From JALZEG01 sp035942255 (lineage in GTDB: Bacteria > Actinomycetota > CADDZG01 > WHSQ01): DNA of 20,005 nt. The position numbers and the translations under genes were made by a program. Below are positions 1 through 7,800 of the stretch, one piece after another (the first letter of the stretch is position 1; the number at the start of each line of letters is the position of its first letter). The stretch covers positions 1-20,005 of the forward strand of contig DASZDG010000064.1 of NCBI GenBank assembly GCA_035942255.1, in the 5' to 3' direction. The notes under the pieces were generated by a model. That model did not search any database, was not told the origin of the DNA, and was given only the letters and a program-made list of their open reading frames with translations.

Positions 1-28
1 GGCCTCTTCTGCTTACTGCGTCAGATCG

Positions 29-2410
29 TCACGGGCGGGTGGACCGGATGACGATGTTCTTGCTCCGGTTCGCCTCGTGGTTCTCGTCCTGCTTCTTCCA
101 GAGGACTCGGAAGACCCTCTTGCCCCTCCAGTTCGCCTTCACGACGAACCGGTAGCGGGACCTCGAGTTCAGGTCGGCGCGGTCGACGTTCACGAACCGG
201 CGACCCTTCTTGCGCTGGAGGACGACCGACGTGCCGTCGTGGTCCGGCTGGACACGCCCGACGATCCCGACGTTGGAGCCTCTCGGGACCGAGCGCCGGC
301 CCGCGCGACCGGTGACCTTGACCTTCACCAGGACGGTCTCGGCCTCCGACGTCGCGTCCGCGCACTGGTCGTGCCGCGGGGCGACCGCGACGTACTCGGC
401 GCTCTCGCTGGCCTGGAAGCTGACCTCGTAGCGACCGTCGGCGTCGGTGTTGCGGCTCTCGAAGTCCGTGAACTGGCTCTCGCCGAGCAGCCGGCGCTGG
501 ATCCTGACGAACTCGCCGGCGTCGTCACACGACTGGTCGGGCGAGATGATCTGGCCCGACAGCGTCACCTGAGCCGGGAACACCACCTCGTTCGACGAGG
601 CGAACAGCGAGACGGTCCGGGAGCTCTGCGCCTGGCTGCTCGTGGACCCGCTCGCGGTGCCGCCGGTCGTCGAGCTCGACGGGCTCGTCGACGAGGGGCT
701 GCTCGAGGACGGCGAGGTGCTGCCGCTCGAGGACGGCGAGGTGCTGCCGCTCGACGTGGGGCTCGAGCTCGTCGTCGACGTCGTGGTGCTCGGGTTCGAC
801 GACGCCCCGGATGCGTTCCACGTGACCGTCATGTCGTCGAACTGCGCGGCCTCGCCGGAGCAGTTCTTGCCCTGCGGGATCGTCGCCGGCCCACAGGTGC
901 CCTCGGTCGGGCCGGGGGAGGCCGGGTCCGGGTCGCCGGTGGCACCCTGGATTCGGGCCTCGATGCGGTTCGAGGAGTCGGACGCACTCGGCGTCCCCTC
1001 GAGGCGGACGCCGGCGTCCGTCAAGCCGTTGCCGTCGGCGGTCGTCACGATCGAGTTGGGACCGGCGTTGCTGCCGCTGATGACCTTCTGGATCGGCACG
1101 CCTTCCTGGCTGGAGAAGTAGATGTCGGGGGTGTCGTCCTCGATCACCCACTCGACAGGGGTCGCCACCGGCGAGCCGTTGCACGCGTCGCCGCCGGGAC
1201 CCGTGCCCGAGCCCTGGAAGTTCCCGGTGGGGGTCTTGTTCCCGTCGGTGACGAACGCGGTCATCAGGTGCTCGGACCCGGGGGCCCGGATCGCGTCGTC
1301 GGGATCGGAGTCGATGCACGTGGCGGCCTCGGCCGTGGTGTACACGATGAACAGGCGCGGGTCTTCGGAGTCCGACGCCTCGGTCGTGTGGAACCGAGTG
1401 GAGTTCGTGTTGCCGGTCGTCTCGTCTCGCAGCTCCCAGCCCTGGAAGCTGCCGCGCTCGCCCGTGGTGTCGAGGTCGCCCGTGACGTCGAAGTTCACGA
1501 CCTGCGCGGCCGCGCTGACCTCGGTCGTACCGGTCGGCGTGCCGGCCGAGGTCGGCTCGGCGCCCGTGCGCGCGTCCGTCGTCGTCGTGCTGACCGTGCC
1601 CTGGCAGCTGCCGGTGCCCTCGGTCCACTCGCCGGACGTGATCCGGTGGGCGCCGATCGTGCCGGGGCTACCCACCGAGTACGTCGTGTCCAGCACCTCG
1701 AGCCGGAGCTGAGCCCCGTAGACGGTCTCGATGCTCTGCGTCGCCTGCTGGGAGGTAGGAGGAGTCCCGAGGTCGTCGGCGTCCACGAACGACGTGGCGG
1801 TGTTGCTCTGCAGGACCCTCATGAACGTGCAGCCGCCGTGGTTCGTCCCCGGGGTCTCGCCGTCGTCGACCCACGTGTCGTCGGAGATCACGGCCTGCTG
1901 GCGCACGAGCGACTCGTCGGTGTCGGTGTTGCTGCGGCCCTCACCGTCGCTGACGGTCGCGGTGAGCTCGAACCGGTCGGAGGCGAGGTTCGTCTGGGGG
2001 ATGTTGTAGATCGCGAGGATCGTGCGGCTCTCGCCGGGGTTCAGGGTCCCCAGGCTCCACTCGCACGTGGTCCCCTCGGTCTCGCGGATCCCCGCGTCGT
2101 CGCACGACTGGGCGCCCGACCCGGGGCTCGTGGTCGTCGTTGGGTCCGGATCGCTCGACTCGAACGTCATGGTCGTCGGGACCTGCGCCCGCACCCTCAC
2201 GTTGGTGGAGGGAGCCGTGCCCTGGTTCCGTACGACGAACTGGTACGTGGCCTGGGTGATGCTCGCGGACTGCACGTCGACGCCGATCGTGGGAAGGCCG
2301 GCGGTCGACGACTGTTGCCCGGACGCGCTGATGACGCTGAAGAGCGCGGCGATCATCGCAACGCTCAGCGCCAGTGAGATCCGCGCGGGCCACTTGCCTG
2401 TGCGAGCCAT
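29..2410 (-). CDS. Exported multidomain protein A (DNRLRE-like domain, Ser/Thr linker, basic C-terminal module)
   Basis: This 793-residue protein probably acts outside the membrane. The ATG at 2410 is preferred over an ATG 16 codons upstream because it follows a GGAAGGGGA ribosome-binding site and opens directly into a Sec signal peptide (about residues 1-31, basic start then a hydrophobic core). Residues 35-165 resemble a DUF11/CARDB-type beta-sandwich. Residues 170-360 resemble a DNRLRE (CBM96-like) domain, with DTWVDDG near the start, HRITSGEWTEGTG in the middle and PRLFIVYTT at the end. About 365-530 is another beta-rich region, 537-597 is almost all Ser, Thr, Pro and Gly, and 598-793 is a basic C-terminal region containing VLVKVKV, which is also found in proteins C and D. 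No LPXTG motif or C-terminal membrane helix is seen. The function is unknown; a surface-matrix or adhesion role is inferred from the domains. Confidence 0.85.
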   Translation of the reverse strand: MARTGKWPARISLALSVAMIAALFSVISASGQQSSTAGLPTIGVDVQSASITQATYQFVVRNQGTAPSTNVRVRAQVPTTMTFESSDPDPTTTTSPGSGAQSCDDAGIRETEGTTCEWSLGTLNPGESRTILAIYNIPQTNLASDRFELTATVSDGEGRSNTDTDESLVRQQAVISDDTWVDDGETPGTNHGGCTFMRVLQSNTATSFVDADDLGTPPTSQQATQSIETVYGAQLRLEVLDTTYSVGSPGTIGAHRITSGEWTEGTGSCQGTVSTTTTDARTGAEPTSAGTPTGTTEVSAAAQVVNFDVTGDLDTTGERGSFQGWELRDETTGNTNSTRFHTTEASDSEDPRLFIVYTTAEAATCIDSDPDDAIRAPGSEHLMTAFVTDGNKTPTGNFQGSGTGPGGDACNGSPVATPVEWVIEDDTPDIYFSSQEGVPIQKVISGSNAGPNSIVTTADGNGLTDAGVRLEGTPSASDSSNRIEARIQGATGDPDPASPGPTEGTCGPATIPQGKNCSGEAAQFDDMTVTWNASGASSNPSTTTSTTSSSPTSSGSTSPSSSGSTSPSSSSPSSTSPSSSTTGGTASGSTSSQAQSSRTVSLFASSNEVVFPAQVTLSGQIISPDQSCDDAGEFVRIQRRLLGESQFTDFESRNTDADGRYEVSFQASESAEYVAVAPRHDQCADATSEAETVLVKVKVTGRAGRRSVPRGSNVGIVGRVQPDHDGTSVVLQRKKGRRFVNVDRADLNSRSRYRFVVKANWRGKRVFRVLWKKQDENHEANRSKNIVIRSTRP
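701..748. repeat. 24-bp tandem repeat (2 copies) in the linker of protein A
   Basis: Two identical 24-bp units, 701-724 and 725-748, lie inside gene A. On the coding strand they give repeated Gly-Ser-Thr-Ser-Pro-Ser-Ser-Ser. The unit is a multiple of three, so copy-number change would alter linker length without shifting the frame. Confidence 0.8.
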
Positions 2411-2475
2411 ACAGTTATCCCCTTCCCAAGCTGAGAACGCCGTCCCGAACGCTAGCACCTAAGGATGCCGCGTTT

Positions 2476-2507
2476 CCCCCCCTTTCACGTAAACGAGCAA
2501 AGGGGGG
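2476..2507 (-). terminator. Stem-loop between the WhiB gene and gene A
   Basis: A perfect 9-bp inverted repeat, CCCCCCTTT at 2477-2485 and AAAGGGGGG at 2499-2507, encloses a 13-base loop. It lies 53 bases after the WhiB stop and 66 bases before the start of gene A, both on the minus strand. It could end the WhiB transcript or act as an operator or leader structure of gene A. No T-run follows it on either strand, so the terminator call is tentative. Confidence 0.4.
2488..2494 (-). promoter_or_regulatory. GTTTACG motif upstream of gene A
   Basis: The heptamer GTTTACG, read on the minus strand, lies about 78 bases before the start of gene A, in the loop of the stem-loop at 2476-2507. The same heptamer on the same strand lies upstream of the WhiB gene (2922-2928) and of TSP3 gene F (19790-19796). 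Its role is unknown. Confidence 0.25.
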
Positions 2508-2534
2508 TCGCAGTTGCTCCGCAGTGACGATTCG

Positions 2535-2549
2535 GCCGGCACAGCCGGC
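2535..2549 (-). terminator. Short hairpin after the WhiB gene
   Basis: GCCGGC at 2535-2540 pairs with GCCGGC at 2544-2549 across a 3-base loop, 11 bases beyond the WhiB stop codon. The stem is only 6 bp and has no T-tract. It may contribute to ending the WhiB transcript together with the stem-loop at 2476-2507. Confidence 0.3.
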
Positions 2550-2560
2550 GGCGGGTGGCC

Positions 2561-2845
2561 CTAGGAGGCGCGGCGGGCGCGGGCGCGGCGGCGCTTCAGC
2601 GACGCACGCTCCTTGTCGGTCAGCCCACCCCAGATCCCGTACTTCTGGTTGGTCTCCATGGCGAACTCGAGGCACGGCTCGGCCACGGGACAGGTCCGGC
2701 AGACGGCCTTCGCGCGGCTCTCGCGGGCCTGCTTCTCGAGCTCGGACTCGCCCTCTTCACCGAAAAAGGTCAGGTTGTCGAAGGGCCGGCAGGCGGCTTC
2801 CTCCTGCCAGTCCAGCTTCTCGGTGGCGGTGTCCAGCAAGGACAC
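2561..2845 (-). CDS. WhiB-family iron-sulfur transcriptional regulator
   Basis: WhiB-like proteins are small actinobacterial regulators that bind a 4Fe-4S cluster and usually act with the primary sigma factor. This one has 94 residues. The GTG at 2845 is chosen because GGAGGG lies 7-8 bases upstream; the open frame continues further upstream but without a comparable site or conserved sequence. The four cluster ligands are C19, C49, C52 and C58 (C-x29-C-x2-C-x5-C). The family turn G-I-W-G-G is at 70-74, followed by a basic DNA-binding tail (K84-R92) rich in Arg. All key residues are present. It is divergent from the CsbD-like gene and precedes gene A on the same strand after 150 bases, so control of either neighbour is possible but not shown. 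The subfamily (WhiB1, WhiB2 or other) cannot be settled by eye. Confidence 0.95.
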   Translation of the reverse strand: MSLLDTATEKLDWQEEAACRPFDNLTFFGEEGESELEKQARESRAKAVCRTCPVAEPCLEFAMETNQKYGIWGGLTDKERASLKRRRARARRAS

Positions 2846-2921
2846 GGAAAATCCCTCCAATCGCGTCGAAACGCTCACAGATGCGCCCGCGGCGCTCCTT
2901 CTATGTCCTCCCGGACACCTG

Positions 2922-2928
2922 CGTAAAC
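2922..2928 (-). promoter_or_regulatory. GTTTACG motif upstream of the WhiB gene
   Basis: This is the same minus-strand heptamer found upstream of genes A and F, here about 77 bases before the WhiB GTG start. It lies in the 247-base divergent region 2846-3092. It could be part of a promoter or a regulator site. No clear -10 element is seen at the usual spacing. Confidence 0.25.
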
Positions 2929-3015
2929 GACCGCCGGCTCCGGGGTATTCCGGTACCCGCGTCCTCCGCGAGGTGCAGTCGGCTGAGACGCCGCGGCCCC
3001 TCGGTCTCAAGGGCC

Positions 3016-3040
3016 GTTTCCTGACCGGCCCCATGGGTAG
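3016..3040 (+). promoter_or_regulatory. Sigma-B-type stress promoter of the CsbD-like gene
   Basis: GTTT at 3016-3019 and GGGTAG at 3035-3040 are separated by 15 bases. This closely fits the GTTT-N14-16-GGGTAT pattern of general-stress sigma factors of the sigma-B group. It lies 52 bases before the CsbD ATG, leaving a leader of roughly 45 bases. CsbD is a sigma-B-controlled gene in Bacillus, so motif and gene identity support each other. Confidence 0.6.
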
Positions 3041-3092
3041 GGACGCAGGGGTACGGGAAATGTCCCCGCACCATAGACGAGCGAGGTGGAAA

Positions 3093-3278
3093 ATGCCAGA
3101 CCGCGGAGATCAGCTGGAAGGAAAAGTCAAAGAGGTAGGCGGGAAGCTCACGGGCAACGAGAGGCTCGAGTCCGAGGGCCGTACGCAGAAGGCATCGGAG
3201 GACACGAAACAGAAGGTCCAGGAGGGCGTGGACAAGGTCAAGGGCGCCGTCCAGGGCCTCCGCGACGCCGCGAAATAG
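3093..3278 (+). CDS. CsbD-like stress-response protein
   Basis: This is a 61-residue hydrophilic protein of the CsbD family, which is widespread and induced by general stress; its molecular role is not established. The N-terminal stretch GDQLEGKVKEVGGKLTG, followed by N-E-R-L-E-S-E-G, matches the family core. The rest is Lys/Glu/Gln-rich and predicted helical, ending in G-L-R-D-A-A-K. There is no signal peptide or membrane segment, so it should be cytoplasmic. The ATG at 3093 follows a GAGGTGG ribosome-binding site by 3-4 bases. The gene stands alone on the plus strand with a sigma-B-type promoter upstream and an intrinsic terminator downstream, so it forms a complete single-gene unit. Confidence 0.92.
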   Translation: MPDRGDQLEGKVKEVGGKLTGNERLESEGRTQKASEDTKQKVQEGVDKVKGAVQGLRDAAK

Positions 3279-3315
3279 GACGCGATTAGCGCCTCGGACG
3301 AGGCGAAGACCTCCC

Positions 3316-3350
3316 AGAGCCGGTTCCCTCGGAGCCGGCTCTTTCTTTCT
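3316..3350 (+). terminator. Intrinsic terminator of the CsbD-like gene
   Basis: AGAGCCGG (3316-3323) and CCGGCTCT (3335-3342) form a perfect 8-bp stem with an 11-base loop. The stem is followed on the plus strand by the T-rich tract TTCTTTCT. It lies 37 bases after the CsbD stop and is the only hairpin in the window with a clear T-rich tail. Confidence 0.85.
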
Positions 3351-3351
3351 A

Positions 3352-3494
3352 GCGGGATCGCAAGCGATCCCGCCCTATGCGGGTTCCTCGGCTCTTGGCT
3401 TCGTCGCCTTCGGCGACGGTCGGGACCGGCCCCGTCGCGGATTCCTCGGCTCTGGGCTTCGTCGCCTTCGGCGACGGGCGGGACCGCCCCCCGC
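3352..3494. repeat. REP-like palindromic repeat cluster
   Basis: The cluster starts with a perfect palindrome, GCGGGATCGC-AA-GCGATCCCGC (3352-3373). Two imperfect 58-bp tandem units follow (3379-3436 and 3437-3494), each containing CGTCGCC-TTC-GGCGACG (3402-3418 and 3460-3476). Read on the minus strand, the combination GGCGACGA, about 21 bases, CATAGGGCGGG, then a TCGC-TTGCGA palindrome is the same architecture as the 71-bp units at 19840-20005. No coding sequence is seen in 3279-3507. This looks like an intergenic repetitive extragenic palindrome family. Confidence 0.75.
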
Positions 3495-3507
3495 CCGGTT
3501 GGTGGGG

Positions 3508-4755
3508 CTAGGTCGCGGCTTGGGGTTGGGGGGCCGCGGTCGGGTCGATCTCCGCGGAGGACGTGGTGCGGGCCTTCAGCGCCAGGAACGCCTCGATCGC
3601 CACGAACAGGACCAGGAAGTTGCGGCTCGCCAGGAGGACGAGGGCCGCGGGCTCGGTGGCGATCAGGCGTCCGTAGAAGAACGGGTACACGAGCTGCGTC
3701 AGCAACGAGACCGGCAGCACAGTCAGGGCCGGGACCATCAGCCATGTCCCGCGCTCGCACAGCACGACCGCCGCGAAGGCCGCCAGCCACACCATGAACT
3801 GCGGCGAGAAGACGCTGCCGACGGCCATCGTCCCCGCCATCGTCATGAACATGATCCCGGCCGTCGCAGGCGCCGACGCGTCGCCTCCCGAACGGCGTAG
3901 CCGGTGGGCGAGCCAGATCCCGGCGGCGACGATCGCCACCGAGAGAACCTGGGACGTCGCCTTCATCGCAGGCGCCAGGTCGGAGTCGACGTGGAGGGCG
4001 CCGAAGCTGTAGTTGATGCCGATCGAGTGGCCGAACTTGGACGCGAGCAGGAGCATGAACGACCAGAGGCTCTCCAGCTGGATCCCGCGCTCGGTGTGGT
4101 AGCCGAGGACGCTCTCGGTGAGCTCGTCGAGGAAGCCCAGGTAGGGGAGGACGAACAAGCCGGCCACGACGGCCGCGCCGGCGACGATCTGCTTGCGCCG
4201 GGACGCCATCAACGCGATCGGCAGGAACATCGCCGGGTACAGCTTGGCGACCGCCCCGTAGCCGAGCCATGCGCCGCCGCCGAACCACGACCGGGCGGAG
4301 AACCGTTCCACGGCCAGGATCGTCGCGACGGCCGGGACGAGGTCCAGCCGGTTGTACGTGATCGGGCCGAGCAGCGGGATGGCCGCGATCCACACCCAGG
4401 GGCCGAGCATCGACCCCCACCGGCGCGCGAGCACCAGCAGCGCGAGGAAACCCACGAGGTCGACCGCGAGCATGAGCAGCACGAACCGGGTCCGGTAGGC
4501 CTCCGTGACCGATTTCTCGACGCCGGGTCCGATGACGAACGGGAGCGACCCCGGGGGGTACTCGATGCGGATCTCGGAGTAGGGGTTGAGGTGGTACCAG
4601 AGGATCTGGTTCGCCCAGTTCTCGTACGCGCCCGGATCGCCGGTGACCTCGCTCGTCGAGGGGGCGTAGTGCTCCGGGTGGTCGGCCAGGAACGCCGTGA
4701 CACCGCGGGTGGCGACGAACGCCACGATCAGGACGATCAGGAGACGGCGGCTCAT
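3508..4755 (-). CDS. GT87-type (DUF2029) polyprenyl-phosphate-sugar glycosyltransferase
   Basis: This is a 415-residue integral membrane protein with about ten hydrophobic segments, typical in size and layout for the GT-C fold GT87 family. That family includes actinobacterial mannosyltransferases that take sugar from a polyprenyl-phosphate donor on the outer face of the membrane. Visible family features are the first-loop acidic site T-G-D (D40), EYPPGSLPF (65-73), YNRLDLVPA (134-142), K-L-Y-P (171-174), GYHTERGIQLESLW (218-231) and F-S-P-Q-F (316-320). The C-terminal tail is short and Pro/Ala-rich. The ATG at 4755 opens straight into a membrane helix, but its ribosome-binding site is weak. 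Acceptor and sugar cannot be read from the sequence. Its place beside genes for Ser/Thr-rich exported proteins makes protein or surface-glycan mannosylation a hypothesis only. Confidence 0.85.
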   Translation of the reverse strand: MSRRLLIVLIVAFVATRGVTAFLADHPEHYAPSTSEVTGDPGAYENWANQILWYHLNPYSEIRIEYPPGSLPFVIGPGVEKSVTEAYRTRFVLLMLAVDLVGFLALLVLARRWGSMLGPWVWIAAIPLLGPITYNRLDLVPAVATILAVERFSARSWFGGGAWLGYGAVAKLYPAMFLPIALMASRRKQIVAGAAVVAGLFVLPYLGFLDELTESVLGYHTERGIQLESLWSFMLLLASKFGHSIGINYSFGALHVDSDLAPAMKATSQVLSVAIVAAGIWLAHRLRRSGGDASAPATAGIMFMTMAGTMAVGSVFSPQFMVWLAAFAAVVLCERGTWLMVPALTVLPVSLLTQLVYPFFYGRLIATEPAALVLLASRNFLVLFVAIEAFLALKARTTSSAEIDPTAAPQPQAAT

Positions 4756-4791
4756 GGCCTAGAAGTATCCCCGGCGGCGCCCGGGGACGCG

Positions 4792-4820
4792 AAAGGGGGC
4801 CGGCGCGGACGCCGGCCCCC
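4792..4820 (-). terminator. Terminator hairpin of gene B
   Basis: GGGGGCCGGCG (4795-4805) and CGCCGGCCCCC (4810-4820) form a perfect 11-bp stem with a 4-base loop, 15 bases beyond the stop of gene B. On the minus strand the stem is followed by a short TTT. It separates gene B from the glycosyltransferase start at 4755. Confidence 0.75.
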
Positions 4821-4835
4821 GTTGTGCTCGCGTCG

Positions 4836-7800
4836 CTAGTTGCGGCTGACGGTCACCTTCAGCTCGCACTTTCTCACCCTGTCGCGGCCGCGGCCCCCGG
4901 AGCACCCGTCGCGTCCGGCGCCGCCGTTGAGGAAGTCGTTGCCTCCACGGCCGAGCAGCGTGTCGCCCCCGGAGCCTCCTCCGATGAAGTCGTTGCCGGC
5001 TCCGCCGCTCAGGAAGTCGGCGCCCTTGCCGCCCCTGATCACGTCGTCACCGCGACCGCCCCGGACGAAGTCGGGCCCGTCCGAGCCCAGGAGGTCGTCC
5101 TTCCCGGACCCTCCCTGGAGCGTGTCCCTGCCGGACCCGCCGACGACGAAGTCGTTGCCGCCGTGGCCCAGGATGAGGTCGTTGCCCCCGCCACCCGAGA
5201 TCTCGTCGTTGCCGTCGAAGCCGCAGATGACGTCGTCACCCGGCGTGCCGATGAGGCTGTCCGGCCCCTCGGTCCCGTAGATCGTGCAGAAGTCCGGGCC
5301 CCAGTGCTTGACCGCGGTGTCGCTGCAGTCGCCGCCGGTGGCGCACGCCGTCGTCGACACGGTGATCGTCTGGTCGCCGCGCTGGTTCGACGTCGCGATC
5401 GCCTCGGCCTGGCCGGCCGCGTCGGTCGTCACCTCCGTCGAGGAGAACCCGCCGGCGCCTTCCGTGACCCACGTCAGCGTCACGCCTGCGACCGGGTTGC
5501 CGGCCTGGTCGCGGACGGTCGCCAGGTACGTGTGCGGGGTGCCCGGGTCGTTCCAGGCCTCCTCCGGGTCCACCGTGACCGAGAACGGCGTCGCCTGCGT
5601 CCACGTCAGCGTGACCGCGTCGGCACAGACGCCGGCGGGCGAACCGGCAGGATCGTTCGCCGCGCGGTCGCAATCGTCGACCTCACCCGGCTCGTTGCCG
5701 GCAAGGTCGTCGGCGATCGTCCCGGTGACCGTCTGAACCCCCGGCTGCAGCGAAGTCGCCGACACGGTCGCACGTCCCTGCGCGTCCGTCGTCACGGTCG
5801 TCGCGCTCGTGAGGGTGCCGGGTCCACTGGTGGTGAACGTGACGCTTTCGCCCGGCGCCGGCTCGCCGAAGCGATCGCGCACGAGGCAGACGACCGTCTG
5901 CGTCACGCCGGTCCGGTTGGACACCGTCTCGGGCTCGCAGTCGATCGTGCGGCCCTCCGGAACGATCCACGTCTTCGTCGCGTTCGCGACCGGCTCGTTC
6001 GAGTCACGGTCGTCGTTGTCGCTGGTCTCGTGGAACCCGGTGACGAAGACGGTACCGGTGCCGTTCGAGCCGTTCGCCGGCGCGACGGCGATCCCGATCG
6101 TGATCTGGCCGGCGGCATTGGTCGTGCCGGTCGTCTCTCCTCCGGCGGTCCCGGCGTTGTCGGGAGCCTCGCTCGGCGGCCTGAGGTCGCCGGCGTTCTC
6201 GTCGACACCCGAGACGTTCTCGCCCGCAGCCGGGGCGCAGAACGACACGGCCGGTTCGTTGTTGGCCGTCGCGTCGTTCGCCGTGTGGTGCCGCTGCTCG
6301 ACGTCCAGGCGCACTCCCGAGACCGGGTTACCCGCCGAGTCGCGGACGGTGAACGTGAAGGCGTTGCACGTGCCGACGGACGCGGTGTCGTTCGCGGGGC
6401 TGACGGCGACCGCGGCAGGCGGCCCGACCCACGTCTTGTTCACCACGTCGGTGTCGTCGGGCTCGGCCGTCGCGCCTGGCGTAGCGACCTCGTCACGGGC
6501 CTCGGTCGTGTCTGCGTCGTTCGTCGCGTTGCTGTTGTCGGCGTCGATCCACGCGCGGTAAGAGGTCGTCCCGGCGGTCGGGGTGCCGCCGGTTCCGCCG
6601 GGGCCGTGCGTGAACGAGCACGTCCCGCCGGCCGCCGTCGTGCACGTGAAGTCCGGCACCAGGGGCGTGTTCGTGCCGTCGGGGTCGTTCGGCCCCGTCG
6701 CCTCGACGTCGACGTTCACGTTCGCGGACGGCGCGCCGAAGGCGTTCGTCACCGTGCACGTGACGGTGTGGGCGGTCCCGGTCGGGTTCGAGTCGGTCTC
6801 GGGCGTGCAGTCGAGGCGCGACGGCGCGTTCGGGTTCGTCCACACCTTCTGCACGACGTCCATGTCGTCGTTCGCCGGCGCCGGTGCGTCGGCGGATCCC
6901 GCGGCGTCGTCCGCATCGGTGAGGCCCTCGCCCCCGCAGGTCCCGTTCGTGTTGGTGTTCACGACCGCGGGGGCCGCGTTCGTCCACACGCAGATGAGGT
7001 CGGTCCCGGGGGTGTTGCTCTGCGTGTACGACACCGAGCACGTGGCGGCGTTGACCGTCGTGCACGTGCGGTCGGGAGTCGCGGTCGTGTTGCCGCCGTC
7101 GTTCGCGGGATCGCTGGGTGACCCGGCGAAGAACTCGAAGCGAACGGTGGTGTTCCCCTGGAAGGGGGCGCCGAACTGGTCGTAGACCGTGGCGGTGATC
7201 GTGTGGGTCTCGCCGAGGTTGTTCGTGTCGGTCTCCGGCTCCGCGTCGACGCCACCCGTCGCAGCGCTGCGCGCCTCCCACGTCTTGTGCACGCCGTCGG
7301 CCGCGTCGTTCGGCTCGTCCGAGCCGTTGGCGGCGGCCGCCTCGTCGACCGGCTCGGTGCCGCAAGCGGTCTGCCCCTGCGCCGCCGTACCGATCCAGAA
7401 GCAGATGATCGCGGTCCCCGTCTGGCCCTCGACCTGGGTCACGGTGACCTGGCAGGTGGCGTTCGCGGCCGTCGTGCACGTGTAGTCGGGTGTGTCGTAC
7501 GAGGCGCCGTTCGTCGCGTCCGGGTCGTTCGGCGCGTTCGTGACCTCGCCTCTCACGACCGTCCCCGAGATGCCGTTGCCGGCCGCGTCGGTGACGCGGC
7601 ACGTGTACACCTCGTTGCTCGCGGCACCGCTCAGTGAAGGGTTCGTCTCGCGCTCGTGGTCGGGCCCGGTCTGGTCGTCACAGTCGACCTCGGCGGCCGC
7701 GCCCGAGGTCCACGACTTCACCACGACGTCGGTCGTGTCGGCGTCCTCGCCGGCCTGTCCCTCGGTGAGGTCGGCCTCCGTGGCACCGCCTTGCGCCGGC

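Noticed and set aside
77..2377. Long open frame on the plus strand opposite gene A, with similar ones at 4824-7121, 7864-9642, 11056-12480, 12491-14878 and 16920-18836
   Set aside because: Their products are Arg/Val/Asp-rich low-complexity sequence typical of antisense frames in GC-rich DNA. The opposite-strand genes have signal peptides, ribosome-binding sites and recognisable domains.
2846..3034. Upstream extension of the WhiB gene to an ATG at 3034
   Set aside because: The extra 63 residues are Arg-rich and unlike the family, and would cover the divergent promoter region. The GTG at 2845 has a good ribosome-binding site.
4860..5290. RTX toxin of a type I secretion system
   Set aside because: The protein has a Sec signal peptide and Ig modules, no toxin or enzyme domain, and no exporter genes are present. 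Only calcium binding is supported.
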